Of a stretch of 64,000 bases of DNA, positions 7,339 through 15,238 are shown one piece after another. Below the pieces are notes generated by a model. The model saw nothing but the letters and a program-made list of their open reading frames with translations, did not search any database and was not told where the DNA came from. The stretch is from Faucicola mancuniensis (lineage in GTDB: Bacteria; Pseudomonadota; Gammaproteobacteria; Pseudomonadales; Moraxellaceae): assembly GCF_046523945.1 (NCBI RefSeq), contig NZ_CP171363.1, positions 620,001 through 684,000 on the forward strand. The letters are read 5' to 3'. Every line of letters starts with the position of its first letter. The first letter of the stretch is position 1. The translations under genes and the position numbers were made by a program.

Positions 7339-7391
7339 ATAAACTTTTTTGTTTATTTTTTCTTGACAGTATAAACATTTTTGTTTATAAT
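7339..7391 (+). promoter_or_regulatory. hicAB promoter with tandem operator palindromes
   Basis: TTGACA (7363-7368) and TATAAT (7386-7391) are spaced by exactly 17 bases. Two matching palindromes ATAAAC-N6-GTTTAT lie at 7339-7356 and 7371-7388, centred 32 bp (three helical turns) apart. The second covers the -10 box and most of the spacer. Repression by HicB, alone or with HicA, is the obvious model since HicB carries a C-terminal HTH. The binding itself is inference. Confidence 0.75.
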
Positions 7392-7420
7392 AACCTTGTT
7401 TTTAACAACAAGAGGATTTT

Positions 7421-7606
7421 ATGAAATACACAGATTTAATCAAAGAATTAGAGGCACAAGGTGCAACTTTTAAAGAAGGTTCAAAACACACCAAAGTCTA
7501 TCTAAATGGCAAACAAACCACCATACTAAGACACAGAGAAGTAAAGGAGACACAGAGAAGTAAAGGAAATGACGGCAAAAGCCATAAAAAAACAATTAGA
7601 AGTTAA
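7421..7606 (+). CDS. hicA: HicA-type mRNA interferase toxin, C-terminus frameshifted
   Basis: HicA is a small dsRBD-like endoribonuclease that cleaves translated mRNA. This 61-residue product has the usual N-terminus (MKYTDLIKELEAQGATFKEG) and the catalytic-type His in GSKHTKVYL. From residue 43 the frame is altered by an exact 19-bp tandem duplication (7529-7566). With one copy removed, the frame would continue REVKEMTAKAIKKQLEVK to a stop at 7608 and give a normal 56-residue HicA. The altered tail lacks the final helix, so toxicity may be reduced or lost. Confidence 0.75.
   Translation: MKYTDLIKELEAQGATFKEGSKHTKVYLNGKQTTILRHREVKETQRSKGNDGKSHKKTIRS
7529..7566 (+). repeat. 19-bp perfect tandem duplication inside hicA
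   Basis: Two adjoining identical copies of AGACACAGAGAAGTAAAGG, 7529-7547 and 7548-7566. Nineteen is not a multiple of three, so the duplication shifts the hicA reading frame. Slipped-strand loss of one copy would restore it. Confidence 0.95.
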
Positions 7607-7613
7607 GTAAAAA

Positions 7614-7638
7614 GTTGGGGCGAACAAAAAGCCCCAAC
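7614..7638 (+). terminator. Stem-loop between hicA and hicB
   Basis: GTTGGGGC (7614-7621) and GCCCCAAC (7631-7638) form a perfect 8-bp stem with a 9-base loop, shortly after the hicA stop. There is no T-run behind it, so it is more likely an mRNA-stability or attenuating hairpin than a full terminator. Confidence 0.4.
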
Positions 7639-7695
7639 CATAAACCTTTTATGTTAAAAACAATTTTTATAAAACATTTTAAATAGGAAAAATCC

Positions 7696-8109
7696 ATGAA
7701 CTATCCAGCCACTTTTACCAAAGATACTGACGGTTTTGTCGTAACTTTCCGTGATATACCAGAAGCCTTAACGCAAGGCGATACTTATGAAGAAGCCCTA
7801 GAAATGGCACAAGATGCGTTAGCCACAGCAATGGACTTTTATTTTGAAGACAACCGACCTGTACCCATGCCAAGCAAAGCCAAAAAAGGTGAAGTTATGG
7901 TAGAGTTGCCATTAAGCATTTGGTCAAAAGTGTTGTTGTTAAATGAGATGTTAAATCAGCACGTTAGCCAAGCCGATTTGGCAAAACGTATGGGGATTAA
8001 GCCACAGCAGGTTACTCGTATTGTGAATTTAGAACACGCTACCAAGATAGATACGTTGGTACAGGCGTTTCGTGCATTGGGCAAAAGACCAATGTTTGCA
8101 TTAGCGTAA
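7696..8109 (+). CDS. hicB: HicB-type antitoxin with HTH domain
   Basis: A 137-residue antitoxin. Residues 1-65 are the HicB partial RNase-H-like fold (YPATFTKDTDGFVVTFRDIP ... ALTQGDTYEEALEMAQDAL). Residues about 95-125 form an XRE-type helix-turn-helix (SQADLAKRMGIKPQQVTRIV). It should neutralise HicA and repress the promoter upstream of hicA. AGGA precedes ATG 7696. The antitoxin reading frame is intact although the toxin frame is disturbed. The 146 bases after it hold only a short hairpin (AAGCCC/GGGCTT, 8204-8223). Confidence 0.9.
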   Translation: MNYPATFTKDTDGFVVTFRDIPEALTQGDTYEEALEMAQDALATAMDFYFEDNRPVPMPSKAKKGEVMVELPLSIWSKVLLLNEMLNQHVSQADLAKRMGIKPQQVTRIVNLEHATKIDTLVQAFRALGKRPMFALA

Positions 8110-8255
8110 CCAGTTTTTCACCACTAACCAAAAATCCGCAAACCACCATTTGAGTATTTTTTGTTGTTTAAAATTTGGTAAAAACCTAATACCCAAAAGC
8201 AAAAAGCCCCAATTTTAGGGCTTCGGCTTGTCCGTCATAGCCCATTTGTTGGGTT

Positions 8256-8540
8256 TTGTTGGACACAGTATCACTCTGTTGGGCGTGTATTAGTGCCAAA
8301 CGCACTTTGCAAGAACGCTACAAACAATTTATCAAAACCGTCCAAATGTCGAATATTGATGTGATGATAGAAATTACTTTGGGTACAGATTTGACCTTTG
8401 ATAAAGCGACCGCCATTATCAATCATGGCGTGTATTTATTTGTCGCTGATAAAATTTATCAACAAAATGCGTATTTACAAAATATGCCACAGGTTTATTC
8501 TTGTAAAGATTTGACATTGCAAACCTTGGCTACATTATAA
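8256..8540 (+). CDS. Unrecognised small ORF, possibly a gene remnant
   Basis: An open frame of 94 codons starting at TTG 8256 without a ribosome binding site. An internal ATG at 8346 would give 65 residues (MSNIDVMIEITLGTDLTFDK ... LTLQTLATL). The C-terminal half has a regular alpha/beta pattern (ATAIINHGVYLFVADKIY, MPQVYSCKDLTL) and looks like real protein, while the N-terminal part looks random, so this may be the 3' end of a longer gene cut at the edge of the mobile region. It ends 19 bases before metW. I cannot name a family. Confidence 0.35.
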   Translation: MLDTVSLCWACISAKRTLQERYKQFIKTVQMSNIDVMIEITLGTDLTFDKATAIINHGVYLFVADKIYQQNAYLQNMPQVYSCKDLTLQTLATL

Positions 8541-8559
8541 AATAAAAACAGGTAAAAAA

Positions 8560-9174
8560 ATGCGAATAGACCACCAACTTGCCGAACAATGGATAAAACC
8601 CAACAGCAAAGTCCTAGACTTAGGCTGTGGTGATGGCTCACTACTGCACCACTTGACCCACAACCGCAACATTTTTGGCTACGGCATTGAGCTTGACCAA
8701 GACAAAATTAACGACTGCATCGCCAAAGGCGTAAACGTCATTGAACAAGACTTGAATGACGGCTTGGCACGTTTTGCCGATAATAGTTTTGACGTGGTCG
8801 TCATGGCTCGTGCCTTGCAAGCGGTAAAAAACCCCGAAACCTTGCTGCTTGATATGCTACGAGTGGGGCGAGAAGTCATCGTTACTTTCCCAAATTTCGC
8901 CCATTGGCAAAACCGCATACATCTAGGCATTAAAGGCATGATGCCAATGTCGAAAGCCTTGCCGTATGCGTGGTACAACACGCCGAACATTCATCTTTGC
9001 ACCTTTAAAGATTTTGAAAAACTGTGTAAAGACAATGACATCAAGATTTTAGAACGATTTGCAGTACAAGAAAGCGAAAAACCGTTTAATGCAATTTTTG
9101 CGCATCTCGTACGAAAAAATCCGAATTTACTCGCTGATGTGGCGATTTACCGTGTAACAAAGCGTGCGGCGTAA
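8560..9174 (+). CDS. metW: MetW, methionine biosynthesis methyltransferase-like protein
   Basis: A class I AdoMet methyltransferase-fold protein of 204 residues. Motif I is LDLGCGDGSLL at residues 20-30; MetW-specific features include NFAHWQNRI and PYAWYNTPNIH. MetW is the usual partner of MetX; in Pseudomonas-type bacteria the two are encoded together and both are needed for full homoserine acylation. Here the partner gene lies 7.1 kb upstream, and no strong promoter is obvious in the short gap before metW. The frame is intact. Confidence 0.92.
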   Translation: MRIDHQLAEQWIKPNSKVLDLGCGDGSLLHHLTHNRNIFGYGIELDQDKINDCIAKGVNVIEQDLNDGLARFADNSFDVVVMARALQAVKNPETLLLDMLRVGREVIVTFPNFAHWQNRIHLGIKGMMPMSKALPYAWYNTPNIHLCTFKDFEKLCKDNDIKILERFAVQESEKPFNAIFAHLVRKNPNLLADVAIYRVTKRAA

Positions 9175-9464
9175 AATTGTAACAAAAATGTAAAAAAACG
9201 ACACCAACTGTCGCCAAAAAATGTGTTTATGCAGAAATATTGTAACAAGTCATAAAATTGTCATGAATTTATTTGAAACGCATAACAAACAATGATAAGC
9301 TACATCGATATTATAGTTTTTTGTAAAGATTTTGTTAATTTTTGCAATTTAGCCAACTTTTTTAAGGTTTAAAAAAGGTTTAACAAATTCATCTTATGGT
9401 TTTGATTATGCAAAACTTTCATCTAAAGTTTTGGTAAACAAAGCCCAACATCATGGAGTTTATG

Positions 9465-10061
9465 ATGAAAAAATCAATCACCACCCTATTAAAAGCCACC
9501 GCATTGACTGCCGTTTTAGGTTTTTCAGGCGTTGCTAGTGCAGAATTGGTCGCTAACGTACCGCTAGACAGCTCTCGTTACGAAATCATGCCAGCCAACC
9601 AACTTATCTCGCAAGCCAAATCAGGCAATCAACAAGCCCAATTCTTTTTAGCAAAACGTTACCAAAAAGGTATCGGTATCACACAAAACTACCAACAAGC
9701 CGTGCAATGGTACACCACCGCAGCCAAGCAAGACATCGCACCTGCACAACTTAACCTAGCCATGATGTATATCCGTGGTGAAGGCGTAAAACCAAACGCA
9801 CAACAAGCCCGCTACTGGCTAGAAAAAGCCGCTCGTTTGGGTGATAACCGTGCCAGCTACACGCTTGCCATGCTTGATGAAAAAGACAAAAAACTGGTTG
9901 ATGCGTATAAATGGTACGACTTGGCGGCTCGTGATGGTATGTTGTCAGACCAAGTACGTAGCAAAGCCCAAAGCAAAATCGGTCAGTTGGCGTTAAACTT
10001 GTCTTCTCAAGATATCGCAACCGCTCGTAGCCGTGCTGACAGCTGGTTTCAAAGCAAATAA
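9465..10061 (+). CDS. Secreted Sel1-like repeat protein
   Basis: A 198-residue exported protein. Residues 1-27 are a signal peptide (KKSITTLLKATALTAVLGFS, cleavage after ASA). About three Sel1-type repeats follow (AQFFLAKRYQKGIGITQNYQ; AQLNLAMMYIRGEGVKPNAQ; ASYTLAMLDEK), forming TPR-like helical hairpins for protein contacts. The ATG at 9465 is chosen since GGAG lies six bases before it; in-frame ATGs at 9453 and 9462 are less well placed. It stands alone behind 290 bases of AT-rich DNA in which I see no clear promoter, and ends in a strong terminator. The role is unknown, probably periplasmic. Confidence 0.8.
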   Translation: MKKSITTLLKATALTAVLGFSGVASAELVANVPLDSSRYEIMPANQLISQAKSGNQQAQFFLAKRYQKGIGITQNYQQAVQWYTTAAKQDIAPAQLNLAMMYIRGEGVKPNAQQARYWLEKAARLGDNRASYTLAMLDEKDKKLVDAYKWYDLAARDGMLSDQVRSKAQSKIGQLALNLSSQDIATARSRADSWFQSK

Positions 10062-10075
10062 TCAATAACAAATAC

Positions 10076-10106
10076 AAAAAAAGGTGATGATTTTATCACC
10101 TTTTTT
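10076..10106 (+). terminator. Rho-independent terminator
   Basis: AAAAAGGTGAT and ATCACCTTTTTT flank the loop GATTTT, followed by further T. It terminates the Sel1-repeat gene 15 bases after its stop codon. Confidence 0.9.
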
Positions 10107-10146
10107 ATTGCCTAAAATTCTTTCTATTTTTAATAAGGTATTCACT

Positions 10147-10470
10147 ATGAATAAATTTTTATTATTAAGCGTATTGTCTTTAGGCTTAACCGCTTGCCAA
10201 AGTACGCCCATCACAACAAAAGCCACCACTCCAACAACTGAGCAACAAGCCACCGCACAAAACAATATTTTGATTGTGTATTATGAACAAGGTAAAAAGG
10301 CAACCACCCTATCAGCGATTGCCCAATTACATGGTAAAATGGTCTATGATTATCAAAATTTTAATAGCGTGGCGGTTTCATTTGCCGATGTACAAAAAGC
10401 CAAACAAGTTTTGGCAAAAACCGATGGTATTTTGTCGGTAATGGATAACGAAGTCCATCAGTTACATTAA
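10147..10470 (+). CDS. Small lipoprotein with an I9-propeptide-like domain
   Basis: A 107-residue protein with a lipoprotein signal peptide and lipobox LTAC (MNKFLLLSVLSLGLTACQST), a Thr-rich linker, then about 65 residues reading ILIVYYEQGKKATTLSAIAQ and ending ILSVMDNEVHQLH. This beta-alpha-beta-beta-alpha-beta pattern with LHGKMVYDYQNFNSVAVSF and GILSVMDNEV closely resembles subtilisin propeptide / inhibitor I9 domains. No protease follows it, so it would act as a stand-alone inhibitor or a folding module. The start at 10147 has AAGG eight bases upstream. It converges with ftsK with only four bases between the stops. Confidence 0.65.
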   Translation: MNKFLLLSVLSLGLTACQSTPITTKATTPTTEQQATAQNNILIVYYEQGKKATTLSAIAQLHGKMVYDYQNFNSVAVSFADVQKAKQVLAKTDGILSVMDNEVHQLH

Positions 10471-10474
10471 GCCA

Positions 10475-13400
10475 TCACATTAACAATTCTCGTTTACCGT
10501 TTTTCATCGGACCGACCAAGCCAGCTTCTTCCATCGCATCCACGATTCTGGCGGCTCGGTTATAACCAATACTAAACTTTCGTTGAATACTAGAAGCCGA
10601 TACTTTTCGGCTTTCCATGACAAAGGCGACCACGTCATCATACAATGGGTCATCATCGCCACTTGTACTACCGCCAGTATCACCGCCTGATGGCGAGCTT
10701 AATTCAAAATTGTCAAACATATTGTCAATATAATCAGGTGCACCACGCTCACGCCATGCATCACAGATACGATTGACTTCGGCATCACTGATAAATGCCC
10801 CATGCACACGGTTTGGCTCAATTTGCCCTGGTCCTAAAAACAGCATATCACCATGACCAAGCATATCTTCCGCCCCGCCTGCGTCTAGGATAGTACGAGA
10901 GTCCACTTTTGAATTGACACGTAACGCCGCACGCACAGGAATATTGGCTTTAATCAAACCTGTAATCACATCAACGGACGGACGCTGGGTCGCCAAAATC
11001 AAGTGAATGCCTGCGGCACGAGATTTTTGGGCAAGGCGAGTAATCAGCTCTTCGGCTTGTTTACCCACTTGCATAATCATGTCGGCAAATTCGTCTGCAA
11101 CAATAACGATTTGGGGCAAGGGTTTCAGTTTTGGTGGCTTGTCTTGGCTAACCGAGTCGTGAATCCGCCACAGTGGGTCAAGCAGTGGATGTCCTTGTCG
11201 TTCGGATTCGATGATTTTTTTGTTAAATTCGTCCAATTTTCGCACTTTAAACAGCGACATCAACTGATAACGGCGTTCCATTTCAGCAACGCACCATGAC
11301 AGACTACTGGTCGCTTCGGTCATATCGGTAACGACAGGAGTCAAAAGGTGCGGAATTTCGTTATAATTGGCAAGTTCAAGCTGTTTTGGGTCAATCAAAA
11401 TCAACCGTAACTCGGTCGGCGTGTATTTTAACAACAATGACAACAGCAACGAGTTTACCAACACCGATTTACCAGAGCCTGTCGTCCCTGCAACGAGCAT
11501 ATGTGGGGCTTTACCAAGATCGGTTACCACAGGGCGACCTGCGATATCCTTACCCATCGCCATGCTCAAATGTGCGGTTGGGTCTTGATAAATGTCGGTT
11601 TTTAACAGTTCAATCAAACGCACCATTTGGCGTTGTGGATTAGGCACTTCAATGCCGATGTAGGGTTTTCCCGGAATGACTTCCACCACACGCACCGATG
11701 CCATAGACAGCGACCGTGCCAAATCTTTGGCAATGCCTGTAACCTTGCTCGCCTTGACACCGGGAGCAAGCTCCACTTCAAAGCGTGTTACCACAGGACC
11801 CATTTGGGCATTTACCACGTTGGCTTTGATGTTAAAATCTTGTAATTTAATTTCCAATAATTCGGATAATTGTTGTAATTGCTCTTTGGTGTAGCTGGGT
11901 TTTCGGTCTGGGTCTGGCAAATCCAACAAATCCAGCGGTGGCAAAGGTGGCAAATCCGCTCGGTATTTTGCCGTTTGCATGGCACGAGATTTGTTGGCAA
12001 ATAATGCATCATTATGAATATCAAGCGGATTTTGATTTTGGTTAAATGTTTGATTTGATTCATCAAATTCTGCAGAATCCACAGAACGCTCATGTACCGA
12101 TATTGGCGTAACCACAACGTTTTCATCATCCACTAACGCATTTTCATTCAAACTAAAATGAAAACTGTCATCTTCTGCTACATTTGTCAGTTCAGATGTG
12201 TGAATGAAGTTTTGCTTATCAACAGTATTTTTACTGTCAACAGTATTTTGGTTTTCAGTAATGTTAATACATCGCATACCCAATAATTCGGCAACCGATG
12301 GGTAAGTTTGCGTTTCATCGTTTTCTGTGTCTTTTTGTGCTTGGTGGTTTTGGGTTGGATTTTGATAGATGGGTTCTACTTTGATGGATTTATCATTATC
12401 AAATGTCATGTTAGGCTTGTCCAAATCTTTGGTCGCAAAGAGAAGCTCATCAAAGACATCTGGCTGTGCCACTGGTGTTGGGTTGGCTGTCAGCGTTTCG
12501 TTGGCGACAGCGATATGTTCATGCGGTGGCTGATAATCATTGTCAAATATCAAATCGTCCGTGTGAAATTCATCTGTCGGTATGTCGTCCATTGTCGCCA
12601 CGTGATTGACAGGATTAACATGATGATTGATATTGTTATCAACATTGTCTACTTTGGCTTGATAAACAGCTGTACTGTCCGCTGTTGATGGTGGATCTTG
12701 CGTGTTTTCTTTAAACGTTTCGCCTTTTAATTTGGCATTGAGTTTTTTGGTTAATTTACTATTTGCCAAATATGCTGAACTGATAGGTTTAAACGGATTT
12801 GCCCCTTCGTTGCTATCCATCCATTCAAATTCTTTGGTTTGGCTAAAGCCTGTTTCGTCCAAAAAGTCGTCCAACGGATTTTGTGGCACATTGGCAGATT
12901 TGGTCGTTGTTTTTGACACCACAGGCTGAATAATACTGGCATCTGCTTCGTCCTGCTCGCTTTGGCTCAAAGGCAATATCAATTGCTCTGGCGTTTTGGG
13001 TTTTGGACTAGGCGTTGTCTCGGCATTGTCAGTCTGTAACCATTTGCCAAAGCCCCATTTTGCCAAACATTTTTGCCAATCCAAATCAAAGGTAAAGGTA
13101 AAAGTAAACGTAACCAACAAAAATACGCATAAAAAAACAAACGCTCCCACACTGGTTAACAAATTACGCAAACCTTGAGCAACCACTTGCCCAAAAACGC
13201 CTTGTGCCAACCAATCAACTGCCATCAGACCAAACAATGCCCCAGTTGATAATATCAAAAACACATAGCCCAATGTGCGTAACGCTCCATGTGGCTCGGT
13301 ATGGCGAAACCACGCTCGCAAGCCTTCATAGCACGCTATCGCCACCAGCCACCAACTCGCCCCACCCAAAAAAGTGTACAAAATATCAGCAACCCACGCC

Positions 13401-13567
13401 CCTATCTGACCTGCCAAATTGCTCACATCGCTCGCCACATTACTGGCGTGCGACCAGCTTGGGTCATTGGCAGAGTAGCTTAACAGCGACATAAACAAAA
13501 AAATGGCAACAAACAGCCAAACAAATGTCAAAATAGAAGAACGAATATAATAATACAACGCAATCAC
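10475..13567 (-). CDS. ftsK: DNA translocase FtsK
   Basis: A 1030-residue septal DNA motor. Residues 1-170 hold four membrane segments that anchor it at the division site. Residues ~180-560 form a long, acidic, low-complexity linker. The RecA-like motor follows, with Walker A GTTGSGKSVLVN near residue 690 and Walker B IVIVADEFAD. The last ~65 residues are the gamma winged-helix domain (SASSIQRKFSIGYNRAARIV ... ENGKRELLM-like end), which reads KOPS sites and activates XerCD at dif. It is divergent from trxB, as in many gammaproteobacteria. Confidence 0.95.
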   Translation of the reverse strand: MIALYYYIRSSILTFVWLFVAIFLFMSLLSYSANDPSWSHASNVASDVSNLAGQIGAWVADILYTFLGGASWWLVAIACYEGLRAWFRHTEPHGALRTLGYVFLILSTGALFGLMAVDWLAQGVFGQVVAQGLRNLLTSVGAFVFLCVFLLVTFTFTFTFDLDWQKCLAKWGFGKWLQTDNAETTPSPKPKTPEQLILPLSQSEQDEADASIIQPVVSKTTTKSANVPQNPLDDFLDETGFSQTKEFEWMDSNEGANPFKPISSAYLANSKLTKKLNAKLKGETFKENTQDPPSTADSTAVYQAKVDNVDNNINHHVNPVNHVATMDDIPTDEFHTDDLIFDNDYQPPHEHIAVANETLTANPTPVAQPDVFDELLFATKDLDKPNMTFDNDKSIKVEPIYQNPTQNHQAQKDTENDETQTYPSVAELLGMRCINITENQNTVDSKNTVDKQNFIHTSELTNVAEDDSFHFSLNENALVDDENVVVTPISVHERSVDSAEFDESNQTFNQNQNPLDIHNDALFANKSRAMQTAKYRADLPPLPPLDLLDLPDPDRKPSYTKEQLQQLSELLEIKLQDFNIKANVVNAQMGPVVTRFEVELAPGVKASKVTGIAKDLARSLSMASVRVVEVIPGKPYIGIEVPNPQRQMVRLIELLKTDIYQDPTAHLSMAMGKDIAGRPVVTDLGKAPHMLVAGTTGSGKSVLVNSLLLSLLLKYTPTELRLILIDPKQLELANYNEIPHLLTPVVTDMTEATSSLSWCVAEMERRYQLMSLFKVRKLDEFNKKIIESERQGHPLLDPLWRIHDSVSQDKPPKLKPLPQIVIVADEFADMIMQVGKQAEELITRLAQKSRAAGIHLILATQRPSVDVITGLIKANIPVRAALRVNSKVDSRTILDAGGAEDMLGHGDMLFLGPGQIEPNRVHGAFISDAEVNRICDAWRERGAPDYIDNMFDNFELSSPSGGDTGGSTSGDDDPLYDDVVAFVMESRKVSASSIQRKFSIGYNRAARIVDAMEEAGLVGPMKNGKRELLM

Positions 13568-13756
13568 CTTGAGTTAATCTTGGATTACAAAATTTTTTGA
13601 AGGTGTATCATAGCAAAACTTGGCTTGGCTGTGGAGGATTTTTACGATTTTTACCAAAAATTTTATCAAATTAAAAAAAACCTTGTTAATTTGTGTCAAA
13701 ACCCTTATCTTAATGCTTAATCATCAACTTTTTTATTTTATGTTAAGGAATTTTTT

Positions 13757-14716
13757 ATGACAAATTCAAATCACCACAAACTTATCATTTTAGGTTCTGG
13801 ACCTGCAGGGTTTTCAGCGGCGGTTTATGCTGCTCGTGCTAACTTAAATCCTGTAGTTATCGCAGGTTTACAAGTTGGCGGACAATTGACTACCACCACC
13901 GAAGTGGATAACTGGATTGGTGGAACAGAAGGCTTGACAGTCCCAAATCTGATGACACAAATGCAAGAACACGCCGAGCGTTTTGGCACAAAAATCATCT
14001 ATGACCACATTAACGAAGTGGATTTTAGCAAACGTCCGTTTACTCTTATCGGTAACGAAACTTACACTTGTGATGCGTTAATCGTGGCAACAGGGGCATC
14101 AGCTCAATATCTTGGCTTAGATAGCGAACAAAAATTTATGGGGCAAGGCGTGTCAGCGTGTGCAACTTGTGATGGCTTTTTTTATCATAACAAGCCTGTT
14201 GTCGTCATCGGTGGCGGTAACACAGCGGTGGAAGAAGCCTTGTATTTATCCAATATTGCAAGCCATGTTACACTGATTCACAGACGTGATAAATTAAAAT
14301 CCGAAAAAATCTTGCAAAATCAACTATTTGAAAAAGAGAAAAACGGCAAAATCAGCATTGAATGGAATCATAAAGTCAAAGAAGTGCTAGGCGATGACAC
14401 AGGCGTAACAGGCGTGTTGATTGAAAATGTCAATGACGGCACGACCAAACAGATTGATGCGTTGGGCTTTTTTGTGGCGATTGGGCATAAACCGAATACC
14501 GAGATTTTTGACGGCAAACTTGCGATGAATAACGGCTATATCGTAGTAAAAAGTGGCTTGGACGGCAATGCGACCGCCACGAGTGTGGAAGGCGTGTTTG
14601 CCTGTGGCGATGTAGCTGACCATATTTACCGCCAAGCGATTACATCAGCGGGAACGGGCTGTATGTCGGCTCTTGATGCCGAAAAATATCTCGATGCGTT
14701 GGCTTTAAATGTTTAA
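13757..14716 (+). CDS. trxB: Thioredoxin reductase
   Basis: A 319-residue FAD/NADPH enzyme that reduces thioredoxin in the cytoplasm. FAD-binding GSGPAGFSAA is at the N-terminus, the redox-active CATC is at Cys135/Cys138, and the NADPH site is GGGNTAVEEA. GVFACGDV near the end is the second FAD motif. AAGGAA precedes ATG 13757. Length and motif order match E. coli TrxB. The 189 bases between it and divergent ftsK should hold both promoters. Confidence 0.95.
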   Translation: MTNSNHHKLIILGSGPAGFSAAVYAARANLNPVVIAGLQVGGQLTTTTEVDNWIGGTEGLTVPNLMTQMQEHAERFGTKIIYDHINEVDFSKRPFTLIGNETYTCDALIVATGASAQYLGLDSEQKFMGQGVSACATCDGFFYHNKPVVVIGGGNTAVEEALYLSNIASHVTLIHRRDKLKSEKILQNQLFEKEKNGKISIEWNHKVKEVLGDDTGVTGVLIENVNDGTTKQIDALGFFVAIGHKPNTEIFDGKLAMNNGYIVVKSGLDGNATATSVEGVFACGDVADHIYRQAITSAGTGCMSALDAEKYLDALALNV

Positions 14717-14728
14717 AAGGTGCTAATT

Positions 14729-14935
14729 ATGGAAACACTTACTCAACACCAAAACACAACAATTCCTATGGGTGCGATTAAAACCTTTGGCAAATATGGC
14801 AACCCCTATATCGTATTGGACAAATCAGAGCAAGATGCGGACGGCAAAACATGGGTAGAAATCAAACTATTAGAAACTGATAGAAAAGACTATTACCCAT
14901 TAGATGCCATTTTACTAGACCCAGAGGCTGAATAA
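14729..14935 (+). CDS. VapD-associated small antitoxin-like protein (DUF5397-like)
   Basis: A 68-residue protein (METLTQHQNTTIPMGAIKTF ... LLDPEAE). MGAIKTFGKYGNPY followed by WVEIKLLET and the end LDPEAE resemble the DUF5397 family, often encoded directly before vapD and thought to be its antitoxin. AAAGG lies eight bases before ATG 14729; a GTG at 14720 is less likely. The gene begins 12 bases after trxB and ends one base before vapD, so the pair may be transcribed from the trxB promoter. Confidence 0.6.
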   Translation: METLTQHQNTTIPMGAIKTFGKYGNPYIVLDKSEQDADGKTWVEIKLLETDRKDYYPLDAILLDPEAE

Positions 14936-14936
14936 T

Positions 14937-15221
14937 ATGTACGCAATAGGATTTGATTTATCCGTAAAAGACACCGCACAAAACCACCCAAAAGGCGTAA
15001 CTCAGGCGTATGCTGACATTGAAGCGACACTAAAAAAGTTTGGTTTTAATCGTATTCAAGGTAGCCTATATGTAACAGAAAATGAAGATATGGCATTGCT
15101 AACAAAAGCTATGGTTTCTCTAAAAAAACTGACGTGGTTTGGTTTATCTGTAAGAGATATTAGGGCATTTAAAGTTGAACAATGGTCTGATTTTAATTCC
15201 TTTTTTAAAGAAGATTTTTAA
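14937..15221 (+). CDS. vapD: VapD-family endoribonuclease
   Basis: A 94-residue protein with the VapD/Cas2-like ferredoxin fold: an MYAIGFDLSV beginning with its aspartate, then GVTQAYADIEATLKKFGFNR, GSLYVTE, and SVRDIRAFKVEQ near the end. VapD proteins of Haemophilus and Helicobacter are RNases and act as toxin parts of a two-gene module. The preceding small gene is the expected antitoxin. Function is inferred from family and gene pairing. Confidence 0.8.
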   Translation: MYAIGFDLSVKDTAQNHPKGVTQAYADIEATLKKFGFNRIQGSLYVTENEDMALLTKAMVSLKKLTWFGLSVRDIRAFKVEQWSDFNSFFKEDF

Positions 15222-15238
15222 TTTAAAATGCTATTATC

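Noticed and set aside
7529..7566. CRISPR-type repeat array
   Set aside because: Only two adjoining copies without spacers; it is a simple tandem duplication. No CRISPR array was seen anywhere in the window.
9195..9217. CGACA/TGTCG hairpin after metW as its terminator
   Set aside because: The stem is only 5 bp and the T-run is on the minus strand, where no gene precedes it.
10062..10265. Minus-strand frame opposite the small lipoprotein gene
   Set aside because: It crosses a clear terminator and opposes a gene with a signal peptide and ribosome binding site.
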